A stretch of DNA of 15,811 bases, from assembly GCA_903823545.1 (NCBI GenBank), contig CAIJTL010001488.1, forward strand, positions 1 through 15,811, in the 5' to 3' direction. The translations under genes and the position numbers were made by a program. Shown here one piece after another: positions 5,853 to 13,048 of this stretch. Under the pieces are notes generated by a model that ran no database searches, had not been told where the DNA came from, and saw only the letters and a program-made list of their open reading frames with translations. Source of the DNA: an uncultured Planctomycetaceae bacterium (GTDB taxonomy: Bacteria > Planctomycetota > Planctomycetia > Planctomycetales > Planctomycetaceae). The stretch's first letter is position 1; each line of letters opens with the position of its first letter.

Positions 5853-7678
5853 CCGCCAATCATTGGATTCAGATTTGTCTGTTCGTGGGCGTCCTTGTGG
5901 CGACCGCGAAGCCACTGGGATGGTTTATGTCCCGCGTGTTCCAGGGCCGGCCTTGTGGCCTGGATCGTGTGCTTGGACCGTTCGAACGTTTGATGTATCG
6001 CTTGGCGGGAGTAGATCCCCAAAGCGAGATGTCCTGGAAGAGCTATGCCGTCGCGGTGATGCTGTTCAACGTCCTCGGCTTTGCGTTCGTGTACTTAGTG
6101 GTGAGGCTACAAGACAAGCTGCCGTTGAACCCGCAAGCGTTTCTGGCCAACACACCGGACTTGGCATTCAATACCGCCGTGAGCTTCGCGACCAACACCA
6201 ATTGGCAGAGCTACGGTGGCGAAACCACCATGAGTTACCTATCGCAAATGCTGGCGCTCGCCGTGCAGAACTTCGTTTCAGCCGCGACGGGCATCGCCGT
6301 GTTGATCGCTGTCATTCGTGGATTCGCACGACGCAATTCAGAAACGATCGGCAACTTTTGGGGCGATCTGACTCGCTCGACAGTTTATGTGCTGCTGCCA
6401 CTGTCGATCGTGTTGGCGCTCGCGCTGGTGTCGCAAGGGGTCGTGCAGAACTTCCAACCATATCAAGCAGTCACGCTCGTGCAGCCAACGAGCTTCGATG
6501 AGCCGGTGATGGGTGCGGACGGCAAGCCGTCGATGGATGCCGAAGGGAAGCCGATCACGCAAAAGAAAGAGGTCACCGAACAACTGCTACCGACGGGGCC
6601 GGTCGCGTCGCAAGTCGCGATCAAGCAATTGGGCACGAACGGCGGCGGCTACTTCAATGTGAACTCGGCGCATCCGTATGAGAACCCGACGCCGCTGTCG
6701 AACTTCTTGCAATTGCTTTCCATTCTGATGATTTCCGGTGCTTTGTGTTGGACGTTCGGCGACATGGTTGGCGACCGTCGGCAGGGCTGGGCGGTGTTGA
6801 TTGCGATGCTGGTCATCTTCGTGCCGCTGGTGATCGGAGTTGTGATGGCGGAGCAATCTGGCGTCCCAGCAATCTCGAAGATGGGGGTCGATCAAGTCAT
6901 CAGCGGCACCCAATCTGGCGGCAACATGGAAGGCAAAGAAACGCGATTCGGTATCGTGAACTCTGGCATCTGGGCGGCAGCGACAACTGCAGCTTCGAAC
7001 GGCAGCGTGAACTCGATGCACGATTCCTTCACACCACTGGGCGGACTAGTGCCGATGTGGCTGATGCAGCTTGGTGAAGTGATCTTCGGCGGCGTTGGTT
7101 CTGGGCTCTACGGCATGTTGATGTTCGCCATCGTTGCGGTGTTCGTTGCAGGGCTGATGGTAGGCCGCACGCCGGAATATCTCGGCAAGAAAATTGAAGC
7201 CTTTGAAATGAAGATGGCCTCGCTCGTGATCCTGATCCCGCCGCTGGTCGTGCTGATCGGGACGGCTATCGCGGTTGTTGGTCCCGGGTTGGACTACGTG
7301 GTTGGAGATGAGGTCAAAGGGAATTTGAACAACCCTGGTGCTCACGGTTATTCGGAGGTGCTGTATGCATTCACGTCGGCAGGTAACAACAACGGGAGCG
7401 CGTTTGCCGGACTGACGGCCAACGAGCCGTTCTATAACTCGGCTCTGGGTATCGCGATGTTCGTGGCTCGGTACTGGCTGATGATTCCGGTTCTGGCAAT
7501 TGCCGGTTCGTTGGCCCGAAAGAAATACACACCACCTGGAGCAGGCACGTTGCCGACGCACAACACGTTGTTCGTCGTGCTGTTGGTGGGAGCTGTGTTG
7601 CTCGTGGGAGCACTGACGTTCGTTCCCGCTCTCGCGCTTGGGCCGATCGTGGAGCACTTACAGATGACGGCGATGTGA
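5849..7678 (+). CDS. kdpA: KdpA, K+-translocating channel subunit of KdpFABC
   Basis: KdpA is the inner-membrane K+ channel-like subunit of the high-affinity K+ pump. I chose the ATG at 5849 (609 aa) over an in-frame GTG at 5840 because it forms the ATGA overlap with kdpF and gives the family N-terminus with KPLG at 21-24. The four selectivity-filter repeats are intact: TNTNWQSYGGE (115-125, with Gln120 equivalent to E. coli Gln116), GTNGGGYFN (262-270), TTAASNGSVNSMHDS (379-393) and SAGNNNGSAFAG (510-521). The protein is about 50 residues longer than the E. coli protein (557 aa). Part of the excess is an insertion at about 211-243 containing two similar GKP-ending units (GADGKP, DAEGKP), probably in an extracytoplasmic loop. 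Identification is secure. Confidence 0.97.
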   Translation: MTANHWIQICLFVGVLVATAKPLGWFMSRVFQGRPCGLDRVLGPFERLMYRLAGVDPQSEMSWKSYAVAVMLFNVLGFAFVYLVVRLQDKLPLNPQAFLANTPDLAFNTAVSFATNTNWQSYGGETTMSYLSQMLALAVQNFVSAATGIAVLIAVIRGFARRNSETIGNFWGDLTRSTVYVLLPLSIVLALALVSQGVVQNFQPYQAVTLVQPTSFDEPVMGADGKPSMDAEGKPITQKKEVTEQLLPTGPVASQVAIKQLGTNGGGYFNVNSAHPYENPTPLSNFLQLLSILMISGALCWTFGDMVGDRRQGWAVLIAMLVIFVPLVIGVVMAEQSGVPAISKMGVDQVISGTQSGGNMEGKETRFGIVNSGIWAAATTAASNGSVNSMHDSFTPLGGLVPMWLMQLGEVIFGGVGSGLYGMLMFAIVAVFVAGLMVGRTPEYLGKKIEAFEMKMASLVILIPPLVVLIGTAIAVVGPGLDYVVGDEVKGNLNNPGAHGYSEVLYAFTSAGNNNGSAFAGLTANEPFYNSALGIAMFVARYWLMIPVLAIAGSLARKKYTPPGAGTLPTHNTLFVVLLVGAVLLVGALTFVPALALGPIVEHLQMTAM

Positions 7679-7683
7679 CATTC

Positions 7684-7767
7684 GGAGCGCGGCGATTCAT
7701 CGCCGCTTTCCATTTCTTCCATCGAAAAACAAAAGACATCTAAAGCGGCGATGAATCGCCGCACTCC
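7684..7767. repeat. REPIN-like inverted repeat pair between kdpA and kdpB
   Basis: A 26-nt arm at 7684-7709 recurs in inverted orientation at 7742-7767 with one mismatch. Each arm holds its own hairpin, GCGGCGA-TTCA-TCGCCGC or its complement (7-bp stem, 4-nt loop), so this is a doublet of REP-like units around a 32-nt spacer. The same arm is found in the next gene gap (9851-9958). The right arm ends just before the AAAGGAAG ribosome binding site of kdpB. No gene is present in the gap. Confidence 0.85.
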
Positions 7768-7780
7768 AAAAGGAAGCATC

Positions 7781-9847
7781 ATGTCTACTAAAGCTCGACC
7801 GCTGTTCGATTCGCAGATTTTGAATCGGGCGTTGGTCGATTCGTTCACAAAACTCAAGCCGAAACATCAGCTTCGGAACCCGGTGATGTTCACCGTCTAC
7901 ATCGGCAGCATCTTGACGACCGGGCTGGGCATCCACGCATTGTCGGCGGGTGGCAGCGAATCGCCAGCGTTCATTCTGGGCGTTTCAGCGTGGTTATGGT
8001 TCACGGTGTTGTTCGCCAATTTCGCGGAAGCTATGGCGGAAGGGCGTGGCAAAGCACAAGCCGATTCGCTCCGTTCCGCTCGTCGTGATGTCATGGCTAA
8101 GAAGCTCGACGAACCGCGTCACGGAGCGACATGGAAGCCGATCGGCGCTTCGCTGCTCCGCAAAGGAGACGTTGTCATCGTCGAAGCAGGAGACATGGTC
8201 CCGGTTGACGGTGAAGTGATCGAAGGTGTGGCCTCAGTCAACGAAAGCGCTATCACCGGCGAAAGTGCTCCCGTGATTCGAGAGAGTGGCGGTGACCGCA
8301 GCAGCGTGACGGGAGGGACTGTCGTGCTCTCCGATTGGCTCATCGTTCGAGTGACAGCGAATCCTGGTGAGACGTTTTTAGATCGCATGATCTCGTTGAT
8401 TGAGGGTGCCAAGCGTCAGAAAACGCCGAATGAAATCGCGCTCGATATTCTTCTTGCGGCAATGACGATCATCTTTCTGGTCGTGTGCGTCACTCTCATG
8501 CCGTTCTCGGTGTATAGCGTGACCGCCGCGGGGCACGGTTCTCCGGTCACGGTGACGGTGTTGGTTGCGTTGTTGGTCTGCTTGATTCCGACGACGATCG
8601 GTGGATTGCTATCAGCCATCGGCATCGCCGGGATGGATCGCATGATTCAGGCGAATGTCATCGCGACGTCAGGTCGAGCGGTTGAAGCGGCGGGTGATGT
8701 GGATGTGCTGCTGCTCGACAAGACGGGGACGATCACATTGGGAAATCGGCAAGCCGTTGAGCTCATACCGGCACCCGGTATTGAGATCAGTGTGTTGGCA
8801 GATGCCGCTCAGTTAGCGTCGTTGGCCGATGAGACTCCCGAAGGTCGCAGCATCGTCGTCTTGGTCAAAGAGAAGTATGGCCTCCGTGGCCGTAATGTGG
8901 TGGACTTATCCGGACGCTTCGTTCCGTTTTCGGCACACACGCGAGTCAGCGGTGTTGATGTCGATGGTCGTTGCATCCGTAAAGGGGCAGCCGAATCCAT
9001 TGAGGCGTTCGTCAAACAATCGGGAGGCGAAGTTCCATTAGAGACTCGTCGTTCTGTGGAGGAGATCGCCAAACGTGGCGGGACTCCGTTGGTTGTCGCC
9101 GAAGGGCCACTGACGTTGGGAACGATTTATCTCAAAGACATTGTCAAAGGCGGAATCAAAGAGCGCTTCGCCGAATTACGTCGCATGGGGATCAAGACGG
9201 TGATGATCACCGGCGACAATCAACTCACCGCCGCAGCGATCGCTGCCGAAGCAGGAGTCGATGATTTCCTCGCTCAAGCGACGCCCGAAGCCAAACTCAA
9301 ACTGATTCGCGAACATCAAGCCGGTGGAAGATTGGTGGCCATGACCGGCGATGGAACGAACGACGCTCCGGCGCTGGCTCAGGCAGATGTCGCGGTCGCG
9401 ATGAATTCTGGAACGCAAGCGGCCAAAGAGGCTGGCAACATGGTCGATCTCGATTCGAATCCAACCAAGTTGATTGAAGTCGTTGAAATCGGGAAGCAGT
9501 TGTTGATGACTCGCGGAGCGTTGACGACGTTTAGTTTGGCCAACGATGTCGCGAAATACTTTGCGATCATTCCGGCAGCATTCGCTTCCACATACCCGGT
9601 ACTCGATGGCCTAAACGTGATGCGATTGGCAACACCGGCGAGCGCGATCCTTTCAGCCGTGATCTTCAACGCACTCATCATTGTGGTCTTGATCCCCTTG
9701 GCTCTGCGTGGCGTGAAGTATCGCGCGGTCGGAGCAGGACGATTGTTACGTGACAATCTGCTGATCTATGGACTCGGCGGTCTGATCGTTCCGTTTCCCG
9801 GAATTAAGGTGATCGACTTGTTGTTGGTCGGCTTGGGCCTGACCTAG
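7781..9847 (+). CDS. kdpB: KdpB, P-type ATPase subunit of KdpFABC
   Basis: KdpB hydrolyses ATP and drives K+ import through KdpA. With the ATG at 7781 (preceded by AAAGGAAG) the product is 688 aa, close to the E. coli 682. Motifs in order: actuator TGES (159-162; Ser162 is the inhibitory phosphorylation site in E. coli), membrane helix motif [10 protein letters not shown] (267-276), phosphorylation site DKTGT with Asp313, nucleotide-domain KGA (401-403) and TGDGTNDAP (522-530). All catalytic residues are present. An in-frame ATG 30 nt upstream (7751) lies inside the repeat and would add [10 protein letters not shown]; this is probably not the true start, because the family N-terminus begins at [10 protein letters not shown]. 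The protein acts in the inner membrane with KdpF, KdpA and KdpC. Confidence 0.97.
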   Translation: MSTKARPLFDSQILNRALVDSFTKLKPKHQLRNPVMFTVYIGSILTTGLGIHALSAGGSESPAFILGVSAWLWFTVLFANFAEAMAEGRGKAQADSLRSARRDVMAKKLDEPRHGATWKPIGASLLRKGDVVIVEAGDMVPVDGEVIEGVASVNESAITGESAPVIRESGGDRSSVTGGTVVLSDWLIVRVTANPGETFLDRMISLIEGAKRQKTPNEIALDILLAAMTIIFLVVCVTLMPFSVYSVTAAGHGSPVTVTVLVALLVCLIPTTIGGLLSAIGIAGMDRMIQANVIATSGRAVEAAGDVDVLLLDKTGTITLGNRQAVELIPAPGIEISVLADAAQLASLADETPEGRSIVVLVKEKYGLRGRNVVDLSGRFVPFSAHTRVSGVDVDGRCIRKGAAESIEAFVKQSGGEVPLETRRSVEEIAKRGGTPLVVAEGPLTLGTIYLKDIVKGGIKERFAELRRMGIKTVMITGDNQLTAAAIAAEAGVDDFLAQATPEAKLKLIREHQAGGRLVAMTGDGTNDAPALAQADVAVAMNSGTQAAKEAGNMVDLDSNPTKLIEVVEIGKQLLMTRGALTTFSLANDVAKYFAIIPAAFASTYPVLDGLNVMRLATPASAILSAVIFNALIIVVLIPLALRGVKYRAVGAGRLLRDNLLIYGLGGLIVPFPGIKVIDLLLVGLGLT

Positions 9848-9850
9848 TTG

Positions 9851-9958
9851 GGAGTGCGGCGATTCATCGCCGCTTTGGCTTGCAGTGGAGCTGTTTTTTA
9901 ATGGAACGCTCACTCGACTTCTGAAGAAAGGAAAAGCGGCGATGAATCGCCGCACTCC
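9851..9958. repeat. REPIN-like inverted repeat pair between kdpB and kdpC
   Basis: A 26-nt arm at 9851-9876 is matched by a perfect reverse complement at 9933-9958. The arms are the same unit as in the kdpA-kdpB gap, but the 56-nt spacer is unrelated to the 32-nt spacer there. The element begins 3 nt after the kdpB stop and ends just before the AAAGGAAG ribosome binding site of kdpC. Confidence 0.88.
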
Positions 9959-9971
9959 AAAGGAAGAAATC

Positions 9972-10553
9972 ATGAAAGCTCATCTTCGTCCGTGTCTCGT
10001 AATGTTTGTTTTGCTGACTCTGCTCACTGGAGTCGCCTATCCGGCAATCGTCACGCTTTTTGCCCAGTTGGTGTTTCCTGAACAAGCCAACGGCAGCGTC
10101 GTAAAACATGACGGCAAGCCCGTCGGTTCGGCTTTGATCGGGCAGGCGTTCGATGATCCGAGCTACTTTTGGGGGAGACCATCTGCGACCGGTCCCACTC
10201 CGTACAACTCGGCATCGTCGTCTGGTTCCAATTTAGGTCCGACGAATCCGGCGCTTCTCGAATCCATCAAGACCCGAGTCGAAGCAATCCGCGCGGCCCA
10301 TCCCGAACATGCAGGGCCGGTTCCCGTTGATCTCGTCACTGCCTCGGCAAGTGGACTCGATCCACACATCAGTCCGGCTGCTGCGGAATACCAAGTCGCT
10401 CGGATCGCAAAAGCTCGAATGCTCAGCATCGAGCATGTCCGCAAATTGGTCGCACGAAATTACGAAGGGCGGACATGGGGAGTGCTGGGCGAACCTCGCG
10501 TCAACGTCTTGAAGCTCAATTTGGCGTTGAACGAAATCAGAGAGGCACCATGA
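9972..10553 (+). CDS. kdpC: KdpC, periplasmic-facing subunit of KdpFABC
   Basis: This 193-residue protein (E. coli: 190) has one N-terminal membrane helix (about 8-33) and a soluble domain facing the periplasm. Family motifs are clear: [17 protein letters not shown] (57-73), [12 protein letters not shown] (82-93) and [20 protein letters not shown] (119-138). KdpC stabilises the pump and is thought to aid its function. The ATG at 9972 with AAAGGAAG upstream is chosen over in-frame upstream starts: 9885 within the gap and 9942 inside the repeat, which would add [10 protein letters not shown]. The stop codon overlaps the start of the next small ORF (ATGA, 10550-10553), suggesting coupled translation. 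Confidence 0.96.
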   Translation: MKAHLRPCLVMFVLLTLLTGVAYPAIVTLFAQLVFPEQANGSVVKHDGKPVGSALIGQAFDDPSYFWGRPSATGPTPYNSASSSGSNLGPTNPALLESIKTRVEAIRAAHPEHAGPVPVDLVTASASGLDPHISPAAAEYQVARIAKARMLSIEHVRKLVARNYEGRTWGVLGEPRVNVLKLNLALNEIREAP

Positions 10554-10735
10554 ATCGTCAATTCAACTTTCAGAATCCGCCAAAGTGGATCAGGCGATTG
10601 GCGGTCATGGTGATGGCGACCCTGCCCGCCTTTGTGGCGGGGTGTTTGATTGCCATTTGGCTTCACCAGTTTTGGGGGTGTGTTGTGGCAACAGTATTGT
10701 TGAGTGTGATTGCGGCGGCTTATTGGGAACGTTGA
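10550..10735 (+). CDS. Small two-helix membrane protein of unknown function (61 aa)
   Basis: The ATG of this 61-codon ORF overlaps the kdpC stop as ATGA, strong evidence of translation in the same operon. The product has a basic N-terminus (PPKWIRR, 10-16), a hydrophobic segment at about 17-38 ([20 protein letters not shown]) and another at about 41-57 ([17 protein letters not shown]). It most likely inserts as a helical hairpin. I do not recognise the family. Its position between the Kdp pump genes and the second K+ transporter suggests a membrane accessory role, but no function can be read from the sequence. Confidence 0.7.
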   Translation: MNRQFNFQNPPKWIRRLAVMVMATLPAFVAGCLIAIWLHQFWGCVVATVLLSVIAAAYWER

Positions 10736-10991
10736 GCGTCGCAATTTGAGAGTCGAATTCGGGCAATCTTGATAATTTCTTGATGTCTTTGTCGGAGGTT
10801 TTGACACCTACTTGAGGCGGTGGCGTCTACTCTTTTGTCGAAGAGTATTGATGAGTGGCAGCTCTTGTCAGCAAGAAGGCTGGCTCAGTTTTTGAAGTGT
10901 GATTTGAGATGACTTACGTCTCAACGAGCAACGCGGTGATGCGGGCTCGCGAAGAATCGCTAGAAGCTGCCGCCGCTCGTTTTCCGGGACA
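10736..10991 (+). promoter_or_regulatory. Gap between the 61-codon ORF and the KimA-like gene
   Basis: This 256-bp gap is long enough for an internal promoter. TTGACA at 10801-10806 is a perfect -35 consensus, but no good -10 is seen at 16-18 nt. A perfect 7-bp hairpin pairs TACTCTT (10828-10834) with AAGAGTA (10841-10847), without a T-run. The end of the gap contains the 28-codon ORF listed separately. Confidence 0.4.
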
Positions 10992-10995
10992 TTGA
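10909..10995 (+). CDS. Possible 28-codon leader ORF before the KimA-like gene
   Basis: A short ORF (MTYVSTSNAVMRAREESLEA, then eight more residues ending PGH) ends 5 nt before the ATG at 11001 and overlaps the alternative TTG start at 10992. It is mostly polar and helical in character, and no Shine-Dalgarno is obvious. It could be a coupled leader peptide or chance; no function is proposed. Confidence 0.25.
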   Translation: MTYVSTSNAVMRAREESLEAAAARFPGH

Positions 10996-11000
10996 CTTTC

Positions 11001-12830
11001 ATGTTGTTACAGGGGAACCGTCCGCGCGTTTTGCATTGGTATCATGCTGGCCCGATGTTGTTTGGCGATTGGGGAACGAGCCGTTTGTATGTGCTCGGTT
11101 TGGCCTTCGCCTTCACCGGGCAGGCATCGCTCTGGTTCATGGGGGCGATGGCGTTCTTGCTCGTTGCCGTTGGCTGGGCTTACGAAGTGATTTGCAACCA
11201 CTTTCCAGACGGCGGTGGAGTCTATTCGGCCGCTCGTGAGCGATCAGAAACGCTCGCCGTCATTGGCGGCCTGCTGTTGTGTGCGGATTATGTTGTGACC
11301 GCCGCGTTGTCGGCATTGGATGCGTTCCACTACTTGCATCTCCCTCATCCGCATTTATGGGCGGCTGGTGGTATTGCATTGATCGGCCTCGTCAATCTTT
11401 TCGGACCAACGAAGGCTGGAACTCTGGCATTGGTTGTGGCACTTGTGACCGTTGTTTTCACGGCGATCATTGGCCTTGCTGCCGTCCCACATATGGGTGA
11501 AGCGGTGGTGACTCGTCCGACAGGCTCGACGTGGGTCGCGTGGTCACAGTTTACCGCGATTATCTTGGCAATCAGCGGTGTAGAAGCGGTTGCGAATATG
11601 ACCGGCATCATGGTGGAACCAGTCGCGATGACGGCCCGACGATCGATTTGGCCGGTGCTCATCGAAATTGTTGTGCTCAATCTGGTTTTGACTGTTGCGA
11701 TGCAAGCAGTCCCTTTGAGTGTTTTAGGTAACGGTGATCCCGCTCAGGCATTCACGGCACATCGCGACGACATGCTCAATGTCTTGGCGGCGCATTATGT
11801 CGGACCTGTATTCGCCGGAGTGGCGGGTTTGGCGTTTGCCGCGTTGCTTCTTTCAGCGGTGAATACTGCGGTGACCGATCTCGTCAGCATTCAATTCATG
11901 ATGGCACGAGACAAGGAGTTGCCGGGACAGTTCGGTGGGTTGAATCGCTGGGGAATGCCCGCGCTGCCGTTGTTGATCGGCACTTTGATTCCGTTAGTAA
12001 CCGTGTTGCTGGCTCCGGACGTCGGCATCTTGGCCGAGCTTTACGCCATCGGCGTCGTCGGAGCGATTGCGATCAACGTGTCGGCCTGCGCGACGAACAA
12101 GCGGCTCAAGTTGAAACGATACGAACAAGTCGGGATGTTGATTCTGGCGGTGCTGATGATCGGCATCTGGGTGACGGTTGCCTATGAAAAACCACGAGCG
12201 CTGATCTTCGCAGGTTCTATCGTCGGCGTCGGATTATTGGCACGTTGGGTGACTCGTAACTACTCGAAGGTCGGTGAGTGGATGTTGTCGCCAGCAGGAT
12301 TCCCATTGGTGGTTCCGCTGGAAAAGAAACAGCGTTCGGTGAGCGACTCGACCAGTCCTGTTCCAACAGATGCTTTGCCTGTTTCGCCATTTTCATTTGC
12401 GCAGACTTCGCCATCGCAATCGAAAAAGCGAGTCATGGTGGCCAGCCGAGGAAATCCAAAACTGCTGCGATTTGCGTTTGAATACGCGAAGGCTCAGCAA
12501 GCGGAAGTGTGGGTTGTCTTCATTCGTTACATCGCGGTTGATGTGGGTCCGGCACGATCTACCGACGTTGCGGCTGACAATGAAGCTCAGCAACTCAATC
12601 AATTGGCCGAACAGATTGCTGCTGAATTCGGAGTGACATGGCGGTTCGTCTATGCAACATCGAATGACATTGCCGACACGGTTCTCGACATCGCGGCAAC
12701 TCATGCGGTCGATGTGCTTGTACTTGGTTCAACTCGTCGAGGCGCGCTTTGGAAAGTGATGAAGGGAGACGTCATTCAGAAGGTTGCCGAACTCTTGCCG
12801 GAAACCATCAACCTGCTGATCCACGCCTAA
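11001..12830 (+). CDS. KimA/KUP-like K+ transporter with C-terminal USP domain
   Basis: This 609-residue membrane protein of the APC superfamily has about 12 helices in residues 1-430, a polar Ser/Pro-rich linker (about 441-475) and a universal-stress-protein domain (about 476-609). It resembles the K+ importer KimA (YdaO): FPDGGGVYSAARE (68-80) matches KimA's YPQGGGAY region, and GDWGTSRLY (22-30) matches the KUP signature GDIGTSPLY. The K+-site residues known from KimA (D36, Y43, D117, T121, S125, T230, E233, Y377) align as D23, Y30, D96, T100, S104, S192, E195 and Y348 with equal local spacing; only T230 is changed, to Ser. I infer proton-coupled K+ uptake. The USP nucleotide motif is degenerate: G576-xx-R579-x9-G589-D590 instead of G-xx-G-x9-G-S/T. 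The start is ATG 11001; a TTG at 10992 is an alternative. Automatic annotation would probably say amino-acid permease. Confidence 0.82.
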   Translation: MLLQGNRPRVLHWYHAGPMLFGDWGTSRLYVLGLAFAFTGQASLWFMGAMAFLLVAVGWAYEVICNHFPDGGGVYSAARERSETLAVIGGLLLCADYVVTAALSALDAFHYLHLPHPHLWAAGGIALIGLVNLFGPTKAGTLALVVALVTVVFTAIIGLAAVPHMGEAVVTRPTGSTWVAWSQFTAIILAISGVEAVANMTGIMVEPVAMTARRSIWPVLIEIVVLNLVLTVAMQAVPLSVLGNGDPAQAFTAHRDDMLNVLAAHYVGPVFAGVAGLAFAALLLSAVNTAVTDLVSIQFMMARDKELPGQFGGLNRWGMPALPLLIGTLIPLVTVLLAPDVGILAELYAIGVVGAIAINVSACATNKRLKLKRYEQVGMLILAVLMIGIWVTVAYEKPRALIFAGSIVGVGLLARWVTRNYSKVGEWMLSPAGFPLVVPLEKKQRSVSDSTSPVPTDALPVSPFSFAQTSPSQSKKRVMVASRGNPKLLRFAFEYAKAQQAEVWVVFIRYIAVDVGPARSTDVAADNEAQQLNQLAEQIAAEFGVTWRFVYATSNDIADTVLDIAATHAVDVLVLGSTRRGALWKVMKGDVIQKVAELLPETINLLIHA

Positions 12831-12831
12831 C

Positions 12832-12957
12832 CCGCATTTCTCACCAGCCATTGGAGCCTGAAGCGCAAGCGAAGAACTCACTCGATTTTCCTTCGCTTGC
12901 GCTTCAGGCTTCAATCAACATGTTGCCCGCAAAATACTCGGCTCGTGAGAAATGCGG
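12832..12957. mobile_element. MITE-like element with 13-bp TIRs and 6-bp target duplication
   Basis: CCGCATTTCTCAC (12832-12844) is perfectly complementary to GTGAGAAATGCGG (12945-12957). Directly outside both ends is the same hexamer CCTAAC (12826-12831 and 12958-12963), as expected of a target-site duplication. The left copy contains the TAA stop of the transporter gene. The 126-bp interior has no coding capacity for a transposase and carries a perfect 20-bp inverted repeat (12855-12874 with 12891-12910, 16-nt loop), so the RNA would fold strongly. A non-autonomous element mobilised in trans is the simplest reading. Confidence 0.72.
12855..12910. repeat. Perfect 20-bp inverted repeat inside the MITE-like element
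   Basis: The arms 12855-12874 and 12891-12910 are perfect reverse complements with a 16-nt loop. Pairing extends four more bases outward with one G-T wobble (12851-12854 with 12911-12914). The unit AAGCGCAAGCGAAG resembles the one at the left end of the window. It could also act as a transcript-stabilising or terminating hairpin between the transporter and kdpD. Confidence 0.8.
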
Positions 12958-13048
12958 CCTAACAGCAAATGGTGTTAGTGGTGTCGACGTTGGTTACCGG
13001 CATCGACACTTCATTCGTGCTACGCTGTGCTGACGAAGAGCACTATCT

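Noticed and set aside
7046..7657. A 203-codon minus-strand ORF opposite kdpA
   Set aside because: Its histidine/arginine/glutamine-rich translation is typical of an antisense shadow of a membrane protein gene.
7684..7767. Complete insertion sequence in the kdpA-kdpB gap
   Set aside because: Only paired palindromic units are present, with no transposase and no visible target duplication.
11001..12400. Calling the APC protein an amino-acid permease
   Set aside because: The superfamily fold alone would allow it, but the KimA K+-site residues, KUP-like signature and kdp context favour a K+ transporter.
12975..13013. Short inverted repeat GTGTCGA/TCGACAC between the MITE-like element and kdpD as a terminator
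   Set aside because: The stem is only 7 bp with a long loop and no T-run, so it is not listed as a feature; it might still be a regulator site.
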